Positions 29,054 to 38,088 of a stretch of DNA of 64,000 nucleotides are shown piece by piece. The notes beneath the pieces were generated by a model. It was not told where the DNA came from. It ran no database searches and saw only the letters and a list, made by a program, of their open reading frames with translations. The stretch lies in the NCBI GenBank assembly GCA_015064255.1, contig SVSP01000005.1, forward strand, positions 24,857 through 88,856. Reading direction: 5' to 3'. Position 1 is the stretch's first letter. Every line of letters starts with the position of its first letter. Source of the DNA: Oscillospiraceae bacterium (GTDB lineage Bacteria > Bacillota > Clostridia > Oscillospirales > CAG-272). The position numbers and the translations under genes are program-made.

Positions 29054-30592
29054 TTACATAAAGGTGATTATCTGCTCGTCGTCCGCTTCGAGGATTCGCT
29101 TCATAGCGATACGCTGACGCATATGCTGTGTAAATACTGCTCTGAAGCCGAGTATCTGAATGGTGATAAGAGGAGTCATAGCAACCATAGCAACGATACC
29201 GAATGCACAGCTCATAATTTCGGATTCGCCCTGAAGCACGTAGCACGCGCCGATAGAGAGTGGAAGAATGAATCCCGAGGTGAGAGGGCCGCTTGCAACT
29301 CCGCCCGAGTCAAACGCGATCGCCGTGTAAAGACCGGGAACGAAGAACGAAAGTCCGAGAGAAATGAAGTAACCGGGAATTACGTAGTAAAGAATGTTAA
29401 AATCAAGTATAATTCTCAGCATCGAAAGTCCGATGGAAATTCCGACACCTATCGAGAGCGCGATCATCATAGCTCTCTTGCTGACAGTACCGTCCGTAAT
29501 GTCGTCAACCTGCTTGTTAAGTACGTGGACGGCGGGCTCTGCGAGTACGACTACCATTCCGAGAATGAAGCCGAAGCCTGTAAGTATAGCGGGATGCTTT
29601 GATGCAAGCTCCGTGCCGAGCTTGTAGCCTATCGGCATAAATCCGATATTTACTGCCGCAAGGAAGATAACAAGACCGAGGAAGGTATAAATAATTCCGA
29701 CGGTTATACGCAGAAGCGTCTTTTTCGGAAGCTTCAAGCAGAATATCTGAAGAATAACGAAAAATGCAACTATAAGTCCAAGCGCAAGAAGCACTTCGGT
29801 CACGGTGTGGTAGATCGTTTCAAAGATCGCTCCGCCGAGCTTTGATTCTATGTTAAAATCGGGAATAGTATATCCGATGTCGCCGCTTATCGTCGCACCG
29901 AGGATCATAACGGCGAGGATAGGACCGACCGAACACATAGCGATAAGACCGAAGCTGTTTTCGCCTACGTTTTTACCGCCGAGAGTCATTGCAATACCGA
30001 CGCCGAGTGCCATTATAAAAGGTACGGTTATAGGACCTGTGGTAACTCCGCCCGAATCAAAAGCTAGGGGGAGGAAGGACTCGTTGCCGTTCAGAATTAC
30101 GATAGCGGCAACGGCAAAGAGTAACATATAGAAGAAAAGGAGCATAGAAGAAAGTGACTTCTTGAACACTATTTTAAGTACCGAAAGAAGCAGGAAAATC
30201 CCAACGCCGATTCCTACAAAAAGGATGAGTGTCGTGCCGTTAATTACCTCTGCGACCTGTGTTGCAAGAACGGTAAGGTCGGGTTCTGCGACGGTAATGA
30301 GAAGTCCCATAAGGAAGCAGACCGAAAGGAGGAGCTTTAAGCTCTTTCTTTTTGTGAGTCCCGCGCCGATATGCTCGCCCATAGGAGTCATAGCAAGGTC
30401 TGCGCCAAGGCTGAACATACCGATTCCGAGTATAAGAAAGAACGCGGAAATGAGAAAAACGATAAGCTCTTTGGCAGACATATTTACCAGCGGTGTTAAG
30501 TTAAGAATGAAGACAATGGCAGTAACGGGAAGGACCGACGTCATAGCTTCCTTGATTTTTTTCATAAGGATATTATTCAATGTCCTGCACAC
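29054..30592 (-). CDS. DUF1538-type polytopic membrane protein
   Basis: Internal two-fold repeat: AEPDLTVLATQV / AEPAVHVLNKQV and AFDSGGVTTGPITVPFIM / AFDSGGVASGPLTSGFIL; many TM helices. Start codon uncertain. Confidence 0.85.
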   Translation of the reverse strand: MCRTLNNILMKKIKEAMTSVLPVTAIVFILNLTPLVNMSAKELIVFLISAFFLILGIGMFSLGADLAMTPMGEHIGAGLTKRKSLKLLLSVCFLMGLLITVAEPDLTVLATQVAEVINGTTLILFVGIGVGIFLLLSVLKIVFKKSLSSMLLFFYMLLFAVAAIVILNGNESFLPLAFDSGGVTTGPITVPFIMALGVGIAMTLGGKNVGENSFGLIAMCSVGPILAVMILGATISGDIGYTIPDFNIESKLGGAIFETIYHTVTEVLLALGLIVAFFVILQIFCLKLPKKTLLRITVGIIYTFLGLVIFLAAVNIGFMPIGYKLGTELASKHPAILTGFGFILGMVVVLAEPAVHVLNKQVDDITDGTVSKRAMMIALSIGVGISIGLSMLRIILDFNILYYVIPGYFISLGLSFFVPGLYTAIAFDSGGVASGPLTSGFILPLSIGACYVLQGESEIMSCAFGIVAMVAMTPLITIQILGFRAVFTQHMRQRIAMKRILEADDEQIITFM

Positions 30593-30710
30593 ACTCCTTC
30601 TGTTTGATTTATTACGCGAATGCGCTACGGCAATAATTTTATCATACTAAATTATATTCGTCAATCGAAAATCAAAAATTAATTTGTAAACAAATATTTC
30701 CTGAGACTAC

Positions 30711-30900
30711 TTTTAAAAAAGTTTTGCTCGAGCTTTTTCAAAAGCTCGCAGGGTTTCTTAAGGGACGGAGTCCCTTAAGTCGCGCGGGTATCAATGCGCG
30801 AAACACACTCGTGCATCTTTCCAAGGGTTCTGCCCTTGGAATCCGGTTAAGAAACTTTTTGAAAAAAGTTTCTTAACAATCTTCAAAAACTTTACTTAAA
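30711..30900. repeat. Composite of several consecutive palindromes (mosaic repeat family)
   Basis: GAGCTTTTTCAAAAGCTC; CTTAAGGGACGGAGTCCCTTAAG; CCAAGGGTTCTGCCCTTGG; AAGAAACTTTTTGAAAAAAGTTTCTT. Confidence 0.85.
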
Positions 30901-30916
30901 TAAATCTTGCAAAAAT

Positions 30917-31108
30917 AAAAACGGCGGAATTTTCCGCCGTTTCAATGTGTAGACAAAGTCATTAAAATTAACTGAGGAAAGGGGAAAACCATCTCAAACG
31001 CCGAAGTTTTTTTCTTTTCCTCAGACTCCTATCCCTTTTCCTTGGCTAAAAACTTTTCTCTTATTATTTTGCCTTCAGTCTGAAACGGCGGATTTTTCCG
31101 CCGTTTTG
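30917..31108. other. Conserved intergenic structured element, copy A, with flanking duplicated terminator hairpins
   Basis: AAAACGGCGGAATTTTCCGCCGTTT ... TTAACTGAGGAAAGGGGAAAACCATCTCAAACGCCGAAGTTTTTTTCTTTTCCTCAGACTCCTATCCCTTTTCCTTGGCT ... GAAACGGCGGATTTTTCCGCCGTTTT; ~90% identical core at 39250-39335 on the opposite strand. Confidence 0.85.
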
Positions 31109-31143
31109 TGTGAATATATCATTTTTCACCATAAAATTCCGTA

Positions 31144-32619
31144 TTATATCGACTTTGCATTGAGAAGCCCGTCGTATTCGTCTAGGAATGCTTCGGCAAC
31201 CTTATAGAAACGCGCGGTGAGTCGGTTTTCATCTGTAAATCCGAATATCATAGCGAGGTTTCCGAAGTACTTGTCGATTATCTGAACTCTGAGACGGAGC
31301 TTCTTTTCCTCCTGCCAATCGGCGCTGCAAGCGCAGTCGTACATATGACCCGGCTCGGGATATGTCGCTATAATGTCAGAGTAGTTTTCCTGCGGGAATT
31401 TTTCAAATTCATTGTGCCCGAAGCCGAATTTGAGAGCCTTTACACCCTGCGCATTTTCGTAGTGAAGAGTTCCGCAGTCCTTTTCAAATTCAAATCTCAG
31501 CCACTTGAAGCCCATACGGTTGGGATCGCAGACGAAGGTCTTTTTGTTGATTTCAGAAGCAAAAGCACTTTCTTTTTCGCCGTCGAGGAAGAAAAGCTCT
31601 TTTTTTGCAAGCTCTTCCTTGAGTTTGCCGTAGGCTTCCTTGTTTTCGGGCAGGGGAGAATCTTCGAGGTTTTCGATAATAGAGCCGTAAAGAGCTTCGA
31701 ACATAGGCTCGTATTCGCGAGGATCGCCCTGATTGTCAGAGTTGATGGCGAAAACAAAATCGTGCTCGGGGTCACAGAGTGCGACCTGAACGCCCATTCC
31801 GAGCATAGCAAAACAGCCGTTGGGTGCGCCCCAGATCTGATAGCCGTAGCCGTGACCGTTGCAAACTCCGAAACCGTAGGGATTGTTTGCGGCGCTCATT
31901 GTGGTCGCTTCGGTAATATATTCTTCGCTGAGATAGCGTTTGCCGTTCCAGGTACCCTTGTTAAGAACGAATCTCGCGAAAAGGAGAAGGTCTTTTGTCG
32001 TACACATTACGCCCGAATCTCCGAAGGAATGTCCGCCGGGGGCTTCAAGGCAGTAAGCGTCCTTGGAAAATCCTATATCGTCAAGCACTTTTTCCTGAAG
32101 ATATTTGAGGAATTTCTTTCCGGTTACCTTTTCAACGATGACTCCGAGCATAAACGAGCCGGGGCTGTCATAGCGGAAGATCGTTCCGGGATATTTGTCG
32201 CCGTTTGTGCGGAAATAACATTCCACTCTATCCTTGGTTTTTGAACCGAACCACCAGCAACCTTCAAATTCAAGCGCCGTCTCCATTTTCAGCATATCGC
32301 GGATCGTTACCGTGCATACTTTTTTGTCCGGGCTTTCCTCTACGTATTCGGGAAAGTATTTTATCATTTTGTCGTCAAGAGATATAAGTCCGTCCTGGAC
32401 GCAAAATCCGATAGCAATAGATACAAATGTTTTTGAAACAGAATACATTCTGTGCTTGAAATCCTTGTTGAAGGGTTTGTAGTAGCCTTCTGCGAAGATG
32501 TCATTTCCCCTCGCCATAACAACGCTGTGTGTGGAAAGCTTTTTCGCATCGAGGCGGGCAAAAAATTCAAGCACCTTTTCGGAAGGTATTCCGACTTTTT
32601 CGGGTGAACAGTAGTTCAT
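31144..32619 (-). CDS. Serine hydrolase, beta-lactamase class C/PBP4-like
   Basis: HRMYSVSKTFVSIAIGF (SxxK), YDSPGSFMLGVIVEKVTG, GHGYGYQIWG. Confidence 0.9.
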   Translation of the reverse strand: MNYCSPEKVGIPSEKVLEFFARLDAKKLSTHSVVMARGNDIFAEGYYKPFNKDFKHRMYSVSKTFVSIAIGFCVQDGLISLDDKMIKYFPEYVEESPDKKVCTVTIRDMLKMETALEFEGCWWFGSKTKDRVECYFRTNGDKYPGTIFRYDSPGSFMLGVIVEKVTGKKFLKYLQEKVLDDIGFSKDAYCLEAPGGHSFGDSGVMCTTKDLLLFARFVLNKGTWNGKRYLSEEYITEATTMSAANNPYGFGVCNGHGYGYQIWGAPNGCFAMLGMGVQVALCDPEHDFVFAINSDNQGDPREYEPMFEALYGSIIENLEDSPLPENKEAYGKLKEELAKKELFFLDGEKESAFASEINKKTFVCDPNRMGFKWLRFEFEKDCGTLHYENAQGVKALKFGFGHNEFEKFPQENYSDIIATYPEPGHMYDCACSADWQEEKKLRLRVQIIDKYFGNLAMIFGFTDENRLTARFYKVAEAFLDEYDGLLNAKSI

Positions 32620-32652
32620 AGTATATTCCTCCTGGTAGTACGTGTGTAAAAA

Positions 32653-33681
32653 CTATTCGTTCATACTTTCGAGCAGCTTCTGATTGAACTCTTCGGCTGT
32701 ATTATAGCCCATCTTCTTCTGTCTTTGGTTCATTGCGGCAATTTCAAGAATAACCGCGAGATTTCGTCCGGGGCTTACGGGAATCGTGTATTTCGGAAGA
32801 GTTACGCCCATTATGTCTATAGTTTCGGTTTCAAGTCCGAAGCGGTCATACGTTGTGTTTTCATTCCATATTTCAAAGCTTACGACGAGGTCTATCTGCT
32901 GATCGACCTTGACAGCACTCATACCGAAAAGACGTCTTATATCTACGATGCCTATTCCGCGAAGCTCGATATAGTGGCGGATTATGTCAGGCGCTGTGCC
33001 GATAAGAGTAGAGTCGGATACTTTTTTGATCTCTACGGCATCGTCGGCGATAAGACGGTGTCCTCTTTTTACGATTTCAATAGCGGTCTCGCTTTTACCG
33101 ATACCGCTGTCACCAAGCATAAGCACGCCCTCACCGTATATTTCAACGAGAACGCCGTGGCGTGTTATTCTGGGGGCAAGGCTTGTATGCAGGTAAGATA
33201 TGAGAGCTGCCATAAATTCAGAGGTCGGGCGAGAGGTGCGCAGAAGCGGCACGTCGAATTCTTTTGCATACTGAATGGTGTGCTCAAACGCGCTGAGTGA
33301 GGTCGAGAAAATGAGAGCAACGGGCTTTTTGGAGATAAAGTCGTAGATCTGCTTGTTTCTTGTTTCTTCGTCAAGACTTTCGAGATAAAGGTGCTCAACC
33401 TTACCGATTATCTGAATACGCTGAGTTTCGAAATGATCAAAGAATCCCGCAAGCGGAAGTCCGGGACGGTTTACGTCGCGGCAGGTGACCTTGACCGCGG
33501 AATTTTCGGGCATATGCATAATTTCCAGATTGAATGCCTTGATAATATCTGAAAGAGGAACGCTGTAAAGAGGCTCGTTCAGTTTGCCCTCTTTTTCAAG
33601 CTGAAGCTTCAAATAAGAATCTGTCCAGTCGGAGCTGTTGTCAGTACTCTGAAGAAGGTTATCGATGTTTTCTCTTTTCAT
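32653..33681 (-). CDS. hprK: HPr kinase/phosphorylase
   Basis: GVLMLGDSGIGKSETAIEIVKRGHRLIADDAVEIK, LRGIGIVDIRRLFGMSAVK, PVSPGRNLAVILEIAAMNQRQKKMGYN. Confidence 0.96.
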   Translation of the reverse strand: MKRENIDNLLQSTDNSSDWTDSYLKLQLEKEGKLNEPLYSVPLSDIIKAFNLEIMHMPENSAVKVTCRDVNRPGLPLAGFFDHFETQRIQIIGKVEHLYLESLDEETRNKQIYDFISKKPVALIFSTSLSAFEHTIQYAKEFDVPLLRTSRPTSEFMAALISYLHTSLAPRITRHGVLVEIYGEGVLMLGDSGIGKSETAIEIVKRGHRLIADDAVEIKKVSDSTLIGTAPDIIRHYIELRGIGIVDIRRLFGMSAVKVDQQIDLVVSFEIWNENTTYDRFGLETETIDIMGVTLPKYTIPVSPGRNLAVILEIAAMNQRQKKMGYNTAEEFNQKLLESMNE

Positions 33682-33915
33682 ATTTGAATATCCTTTCTGT
33701 CAAGCACGCGTAGCGCACAGAAATATTTACACACTTATTTTAATAACATTTTCCCGATTTGTCAACATATATGCCGATAATTTTGAGTGTGCGGACTATG
33801 TTTTTTTGCTTTGCCGTTATTGACAGCACTTTTTTTATGTGATATACTTGTAAAAACACTCAGGACAATAATGCATCTGCAAGAGAAATGTGCGGGTGCG
33901 AAAGGACGGAATAAC

Positions 33916-34494
33916 ATGGAAAACAGCTTTTTTGCTCTGCTTTTCAGACAGAAATACATAAAGCGTTGGGGACTTATGAGAAACACGACCGACGAAAATC
34001 TTTCCGAACATAGTGCGGAAACTGCGTTTATCGCTCACGCACTCGCGCTCATAGGGAACAAAAAATTCGGAAAGAGCTATGACGCAGATGCTATTGCCGT
34101 TGCCGCTCTCTATCACGATGCGGCGGAAATATACACGGGGGACCTTCCCACGCCTGTAAAATATTATTCCGAGGAAATGAGAAAAAATTATAAGCAGATA
34201 GAAGCCGCCGCCGAAAAAATACTCGTTTCGCATCTCCCCGAAGAGTTCAGAGAAGTGTATTCTGACATTATTTCGGGCGTTTCGGGCGAAGAAAAGGTGC
34301 TTGTAAAAGCGGCGGATAAAATCTGTGCGCTCATAAAGTGCATCGAAGAGGGGAAAAGCGGAAACAGCGAATTTGCAAGTGCGGAAAAAGCAACGAGAAT
34401 ATCTCTTGATGAGATGAATTCTCCCGAGGCGAATTATTTTATAAAGGAATTTCTCCCCGCGTTTCTTGAGACTATTGATGAAAATTCGCTGTAA
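33916..34494 (+). CDS. 5'-deoxynucleotidase YfbR-like HD-domain protein
   Basis: FFALLFRQKYIKRWGLMRNTTDENLSEHSAETAFIAHALA, ALYHDAAEIYTGDLPTPVKYY. Confidence 0.92.
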   Translation: MENSFFALLFRQKYIKRWGLMRNTTDENLSEHSAETAFIAHALALIGNKKFGKSYDADAIAVAALYHDAAEIYTGDLPTPVKYYSEEMRKNYKQIEAAAEKILVSHLPEEFREVYSDIISGVSGEEKVLVKAADKICALIKCIEEGKSGNSEFASAEKATRISLDEMNSPEANYFIKEFLPAFLETIDENSL

Positions 34495-34559
34495 GCGTGG
34501 TATAATAAAAAATCACAGAGTGAACTTTTGACGGTTTACTCTGTGTGTTTTTTTGTTTT

Positions 34560-34960
34560 TAGTAAAGTTTTTGGGAAACCAAAACCCTTTTTTCAAAAAG
34601 GCTTTGTACAATACAAACATACCAAAAACGCAGTTGCGAGTTTTTTCGTTCATTTCTGTGTCGACAGAAATGAACCAAAGAGCGACTTCCGGGAAGGGAG
34701 GTATCCCTTCCCCAAGAGACCCCAACCCTCTTTCGCAAAACCTCCCGACGTCTATGGTCGGTTTTGCTCGCGCCGCGTTTTTCCGCGGCGAATGATACCG
34801 TTAATATTTAATATGATACTTTATAAAGTGCCAACATACAGGAATGTGAAGTTCTTGTTTTTTCTTTTCAGTAAAGTTTTTTGGAATCCAAAACCCTTTT
34901 TACAAAAAGGGTTTTGTCGGGTTCTTAGGGCAGAGCCCTAAGCAGAGGCCCTTTGGCTAA
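34560..34960. repeat. Cluster of mosaic palindromic intergenic repeats
   Basis: AGTAAAGTTTTTGGGAAACC; GTTCATTTCTGT-GTCG-ACAGAAATGAAC; GGGAAGGGAGGTATCCCTTCCC; CGCCGCG-TTTTTC-CGCGGCG; AAAACCCTTTTTACAAAAAGGGTTTT; CTTAGGGCAGAGCCCTAAG. Confidence 0.85.
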
Positions 34961-35652
34961 ATAAAAAACTTTTTGTGGAGGGATTCGCGGAGAGGGCGGC
35001 AGATGGCGATAGTCAGGAGCATAGCGCCGAGGAGCGCGAAAACTATCATAGGATAGAGCGACCAAATGAAATAATTTCGCGGTTTGAAGGTGATATTTAT
35101 GAAAAACTCGATAAATACCATCATAGCGGCAACGGCGAGGGAAGCGCCGCCGAAAATGTAGAGATAGCCGCGCTTCAAGGTTACGCAAAGAATGGTAACG
35201 GTCGAACATATCGCGCCTATCATAGTTACAACAGGGAATGCGAGAGAAAGGAACCAGTCTCCGCCGAGCGTGTCGTTTATATAGCAGAGATAAATTCCTA
35301 TACATCCGAAATCGATAGGTGTGAAGATTATCGGGTGCGGATGCTTGAACCACGAGGGGAGAATTATTATCACGTAAGTTATAAGGACGGCAAGCATACA
35401 GTATCCCGACCAGGTTATAGCGTGGTTGAGACTTATGTCGCAGATGGGCGTCAGTATAAACGGTATCGCGAAGAGCATAGTTACGATGAAGAGAATACCC
35501 GTGCGGTTGAATTCTTCCTTGGGGATGTTGTTTTTAGGATAGGTCGGCTCTGCTTTTTCGCGTATGATGTCGGGGTGATAGGCTACCGTGCCGCAGAGAG
35601 GACAGCTTTTTTCGGTGTCGGCGAGTTCAACGCCGCATTTTACACAGTACAT
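34957..35652 (-). CDS. Zinc-ribbon membrane protein (DUF6320-like)
   Basis: MYCVKCGVELADTEKSCPLCGTVAYHP zinc ribbon plus about six TM helices. Confidence 0.75.
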   Translation of the reverse strand: MYCVKCGVELADTEKSCPLCGTVAYHPDIIREKAEPTYPKNNIPKEEFNRTGILFIVTMLFAIPFILTPICDISLNHAITWSGYCMLAVLITYVIIILPSWFKHPHPIIFTPIDFGCIGIYLCYINDTLGGDWFLSLAFPVVTMIGAICSTVTILCVTLKRGYLYIFGGASLAVAAMMVFIEFFINITFKPRNYFIWSLYPMIVFALLGAMLLTIAICRPLRESLHKKFFI

Positions 35653-35656
35653 ATTA

Positions 35657-37876
35657 TTATTTGTTTCCTTTCGTTTCTCTTTGGTTGCTTTCGACCTTGA
35701 CTTTCACGCCGAGAGAACGGAGTACGGCGTGGAAATGACGTTCAAAAATAGGTTCTTTTATATTTCGGATGATGTTGAAGGCGAGGGTGTCGCCGTAGGT
35801 TATCATTCCGCAGTTGTAGTGGCGGGTTGACTGTATGCCGAGGACGAAATCCATACGCTCAATGTATGGCGACATTTCTTTCGGCACCTTGACAAGTCCG
35901 AGGTTTGAAAGCGAAAGACAGGACTTCTTTTCTCCGACCGCGCTGAATACAGCCTTCATTATCGGATTTTTTATAAAAAGAGGGAGTATTTTTACGGCGA
36001 AAATGCGCTCGCTTCGGATATTTGTGGTGATCTTCGTCATCATATGCTTAGGGTTTATCGTAAATCCCATCTGATGGTGTACCGATTTGCATATTTCTTC
36101 AAACGAATATTCTCCGAGGCGCGGGTCGATCTCGGGTGTGACGTAAAGAACGAAATTGCGGAGCGTTTTCGAGTTAAACATTCCGCGCAGATTTACGGGC
36201 AGAAGAACCTTTGACGGCTTCATTTTGCTCTGCTTGATGCCGAGCTCTTTTTGAATGTTTATGATAGCCATAAGTGCCGCAGATGCGATAAAAGCGGTGG
36301 CAGTCACTCCGTATTCCTTGGATTTTTCCTTAACCTGAGATGCACTCATAAGAAATGCGGTGTCGGTAAGGAAGCTGTCACTTTCTTTCGTTCCTTTTAT
36401 TTTATATGCGGTGCTTTCATTTCTGCTTGCGCCGACAGGACCACACGAGCGCTGGAAGCTGTCTTCAAATTCTTCTTCGGACGGCTCTTCAAGGCGGTCA
36501 AGCACGCCGTCGGTGGGCGAAACGGTTATGTTGTATCTCTGCTGGAGATACTCGGCAAGCAAGGTCTTGAGGAATATAAGACCGCCGTTTCCGTCGGTTA
36601 CAGAATGGAAAAATTCGACGGCTACCCGTTTTTTGTAAACAAGAACGCGGAAAGCACATTTTCTTATGTCATCGAAGGGCATACGGGACAGCGGAAAACT
36701 GCGCTCGTCCATAATTTCGGGCGCTTCGGGTATTTCTTCGAGATAATACCAGAAAAATCCGCGGCGAAGACGCACGGCTATCGAGGGAAACCTTCTTACG
36801 GTAACGTCAAGCGCGGTTTTGAGTACCTCGCGGTCAATGTTTTCGTTAAGCGTTGCTGAAAGACGGAAAATGTTTACCCAAGTACGGCTGCGTGCCGCAG
36901 GATAGATCTTTGCCGCGTTGTCGAGCCGCATCCAGCGGAGCTTTTCGGGCGGGGGAAGCGCAGTACGCAGAAAGGCGTTTATGCGGTCAAAGTCGTTTCT
37001 GTGTTCCTTAAGGCAGTAGAGTGGGTAAACGTGCCACATTTTCGGCGTGACTATGAGCTGACTTCTCGCACCGACGGATACAAGCTTTTCGTGAAGAAGA
37101 CGCGAGTCGTCGAGGAGGATCTCATCTCCGCCGACGAAAATTATTGACGGCGGAAATCCTGTCACATCTCCGAAGATAGGAGAAACAAAGGGGTTTGATT
37201 TGCGGATCTTATCAGCGCCCGTATCGGACTCGGGGTTTTCCGAGCCGTATATATAGCAGTTTGCGTAAAATTCGAGTTTTTCTTTTTCAAGAGAGGGATC
37301 TGCGTGCTTGTTATGCTCGTGGCTTTGTCCCGAGAGAGTGAGATCGCTCCACGGGGAGATCGCGATAATGCCCGCGGGAAGCCGCTCACCCGTTTGCTTG
37401 AGCTTTAAGCAAAGCGAATATACAAGACCGCCGCCCGCGCTTTCTCCGCAAAGGATAATGTCGGACGGGAGATATCCCGAGCGAAGCAAATATCTGTATG
37501 CTTCAAGCGCATCGTCGAGAGCCGCGGGAAAGGGGTTTTCGGGAGCAAGACGGTATGCGGGTGCGAAAACCTTTACCGAGCATTTTGCGGCAAGAACGGT
37601 CGCAAATCCGCGCGCGTATTTAAGGTCACCGCAGGTGTAACCGCCGCCGTGAAGATAGAGAATGATACTTTTTGACGTTATATCGGACGGGGTAACTATC
37701 GCGCCCTCAAAATTTTCAAGCTGCACACTCTCGTAGCTTGAATCGTCTTTGTAGGAAGACGCCATAAGCGCACCGAGTCTGTCCTGACCGTCGCGTGTGT
37801 GTTCGAGCGAGCAGGATGATACGAACGGCTTGAAAAGAAGAAGCTGTGTGCGAATGAAATCGGATGAAAATTCCAT
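35657..37876 (-). CDS. Fusion protein: N-terminal alpha/beta hydrolase + C-terminal acetyltransferase/condensation-like domain
   Basis: N-term SIILYLHGGGYTCGDL and ILCGESAGGGLVYSL (HSL-type); C-term IFRLSATLNENIDREVLKTALDVTVRRFPSIAVRLRRGFFWYYL and FFHSVTDGNGGLIFLKTLLAEYL. Confidence 0.88.
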   Translation of the reverse strand: MEFSSDFIRTQLLLFKPFVSSCSLEHTRDGQDRLGALMASSYKDDSSYESVQLENFEGAIVTPSDITSKSIILYLHGGGYTCGDLKYARGFATVLAAKCSVKVFAPAYRLAPENPFPAALDDALEAYRYLLRSGYLPSDIILCGESAGGGLVYSLCLKLKQTGERLPAGIIAISPWSDLTLSGQSHEHNKHADPSLEKEKLEFYANCYIYGSENPESDTGADKIRKSNPFVSPIFGDVTGFPPSIIFVGGDEILLDDSRLLHEKLVSVGARSQLIVTPKMWHVYPLYCLKEHRNDFDRINAFLRTALPPPEKLRWMRLDNAAKIYPAARSRTWVNIFRLSATLNENIDREVLKTALDVTVRRFPSIAVRLRRGFFWYYLEEIPEAPEIMDERSFPLSRMPFDDIRKCAFRVLVYKKRVAVEFFHSVTDGNGGLIFLKTLLAEYLQQRYNITVSPTDGVLDRLEEPSEEEFEDSFQRSCGPVGASRNESTAYKIKGTKESDSFLTDTAFLMSASQVKEKSKEYGVTATAFIASAALMAIINIQKELGIKQSKMKPSKVLLPVNLRGMFNSKTLRNFVLYVTPEIDPRLGEYSFEEICKSVHHQMGFTINPKHMMTKITTNIRSERIFAVKILPLFIKNPIMKAVFSAVGEKKSCLSLSNLGLVKVPKEMSPYIERMDFVLGIQSTRHYNCGMITYGDTLAFNIIRNIKEPIFERHFHAVLRSLGVKVKVESNQRETKGNK

Positions 37877-38088
37877 ATTTGTTATCTCATTTCGAAGTAT
37901 TACTTGGGTATATATTATGCCTTTCGTGCAGGCTGTTCTAAACACGGAAGTAAGGTCGGCTGAAAAATATATACGTTATTATAACATATTTTAAAATATA
38001 ATCAAGTTTTTTTGAAATTATCTTGACACAATTATTTGAATATGTTATCATTTCTATGAAAATCCCTATAAAGAAAGGTGATAAAGCT

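Noticed and set aside
30943-31081. Terminator-bracketed element as a coding gene
   Set aside because: Short frames with stops on both strands and changes between copies follow base-pairing rather than codon positions.
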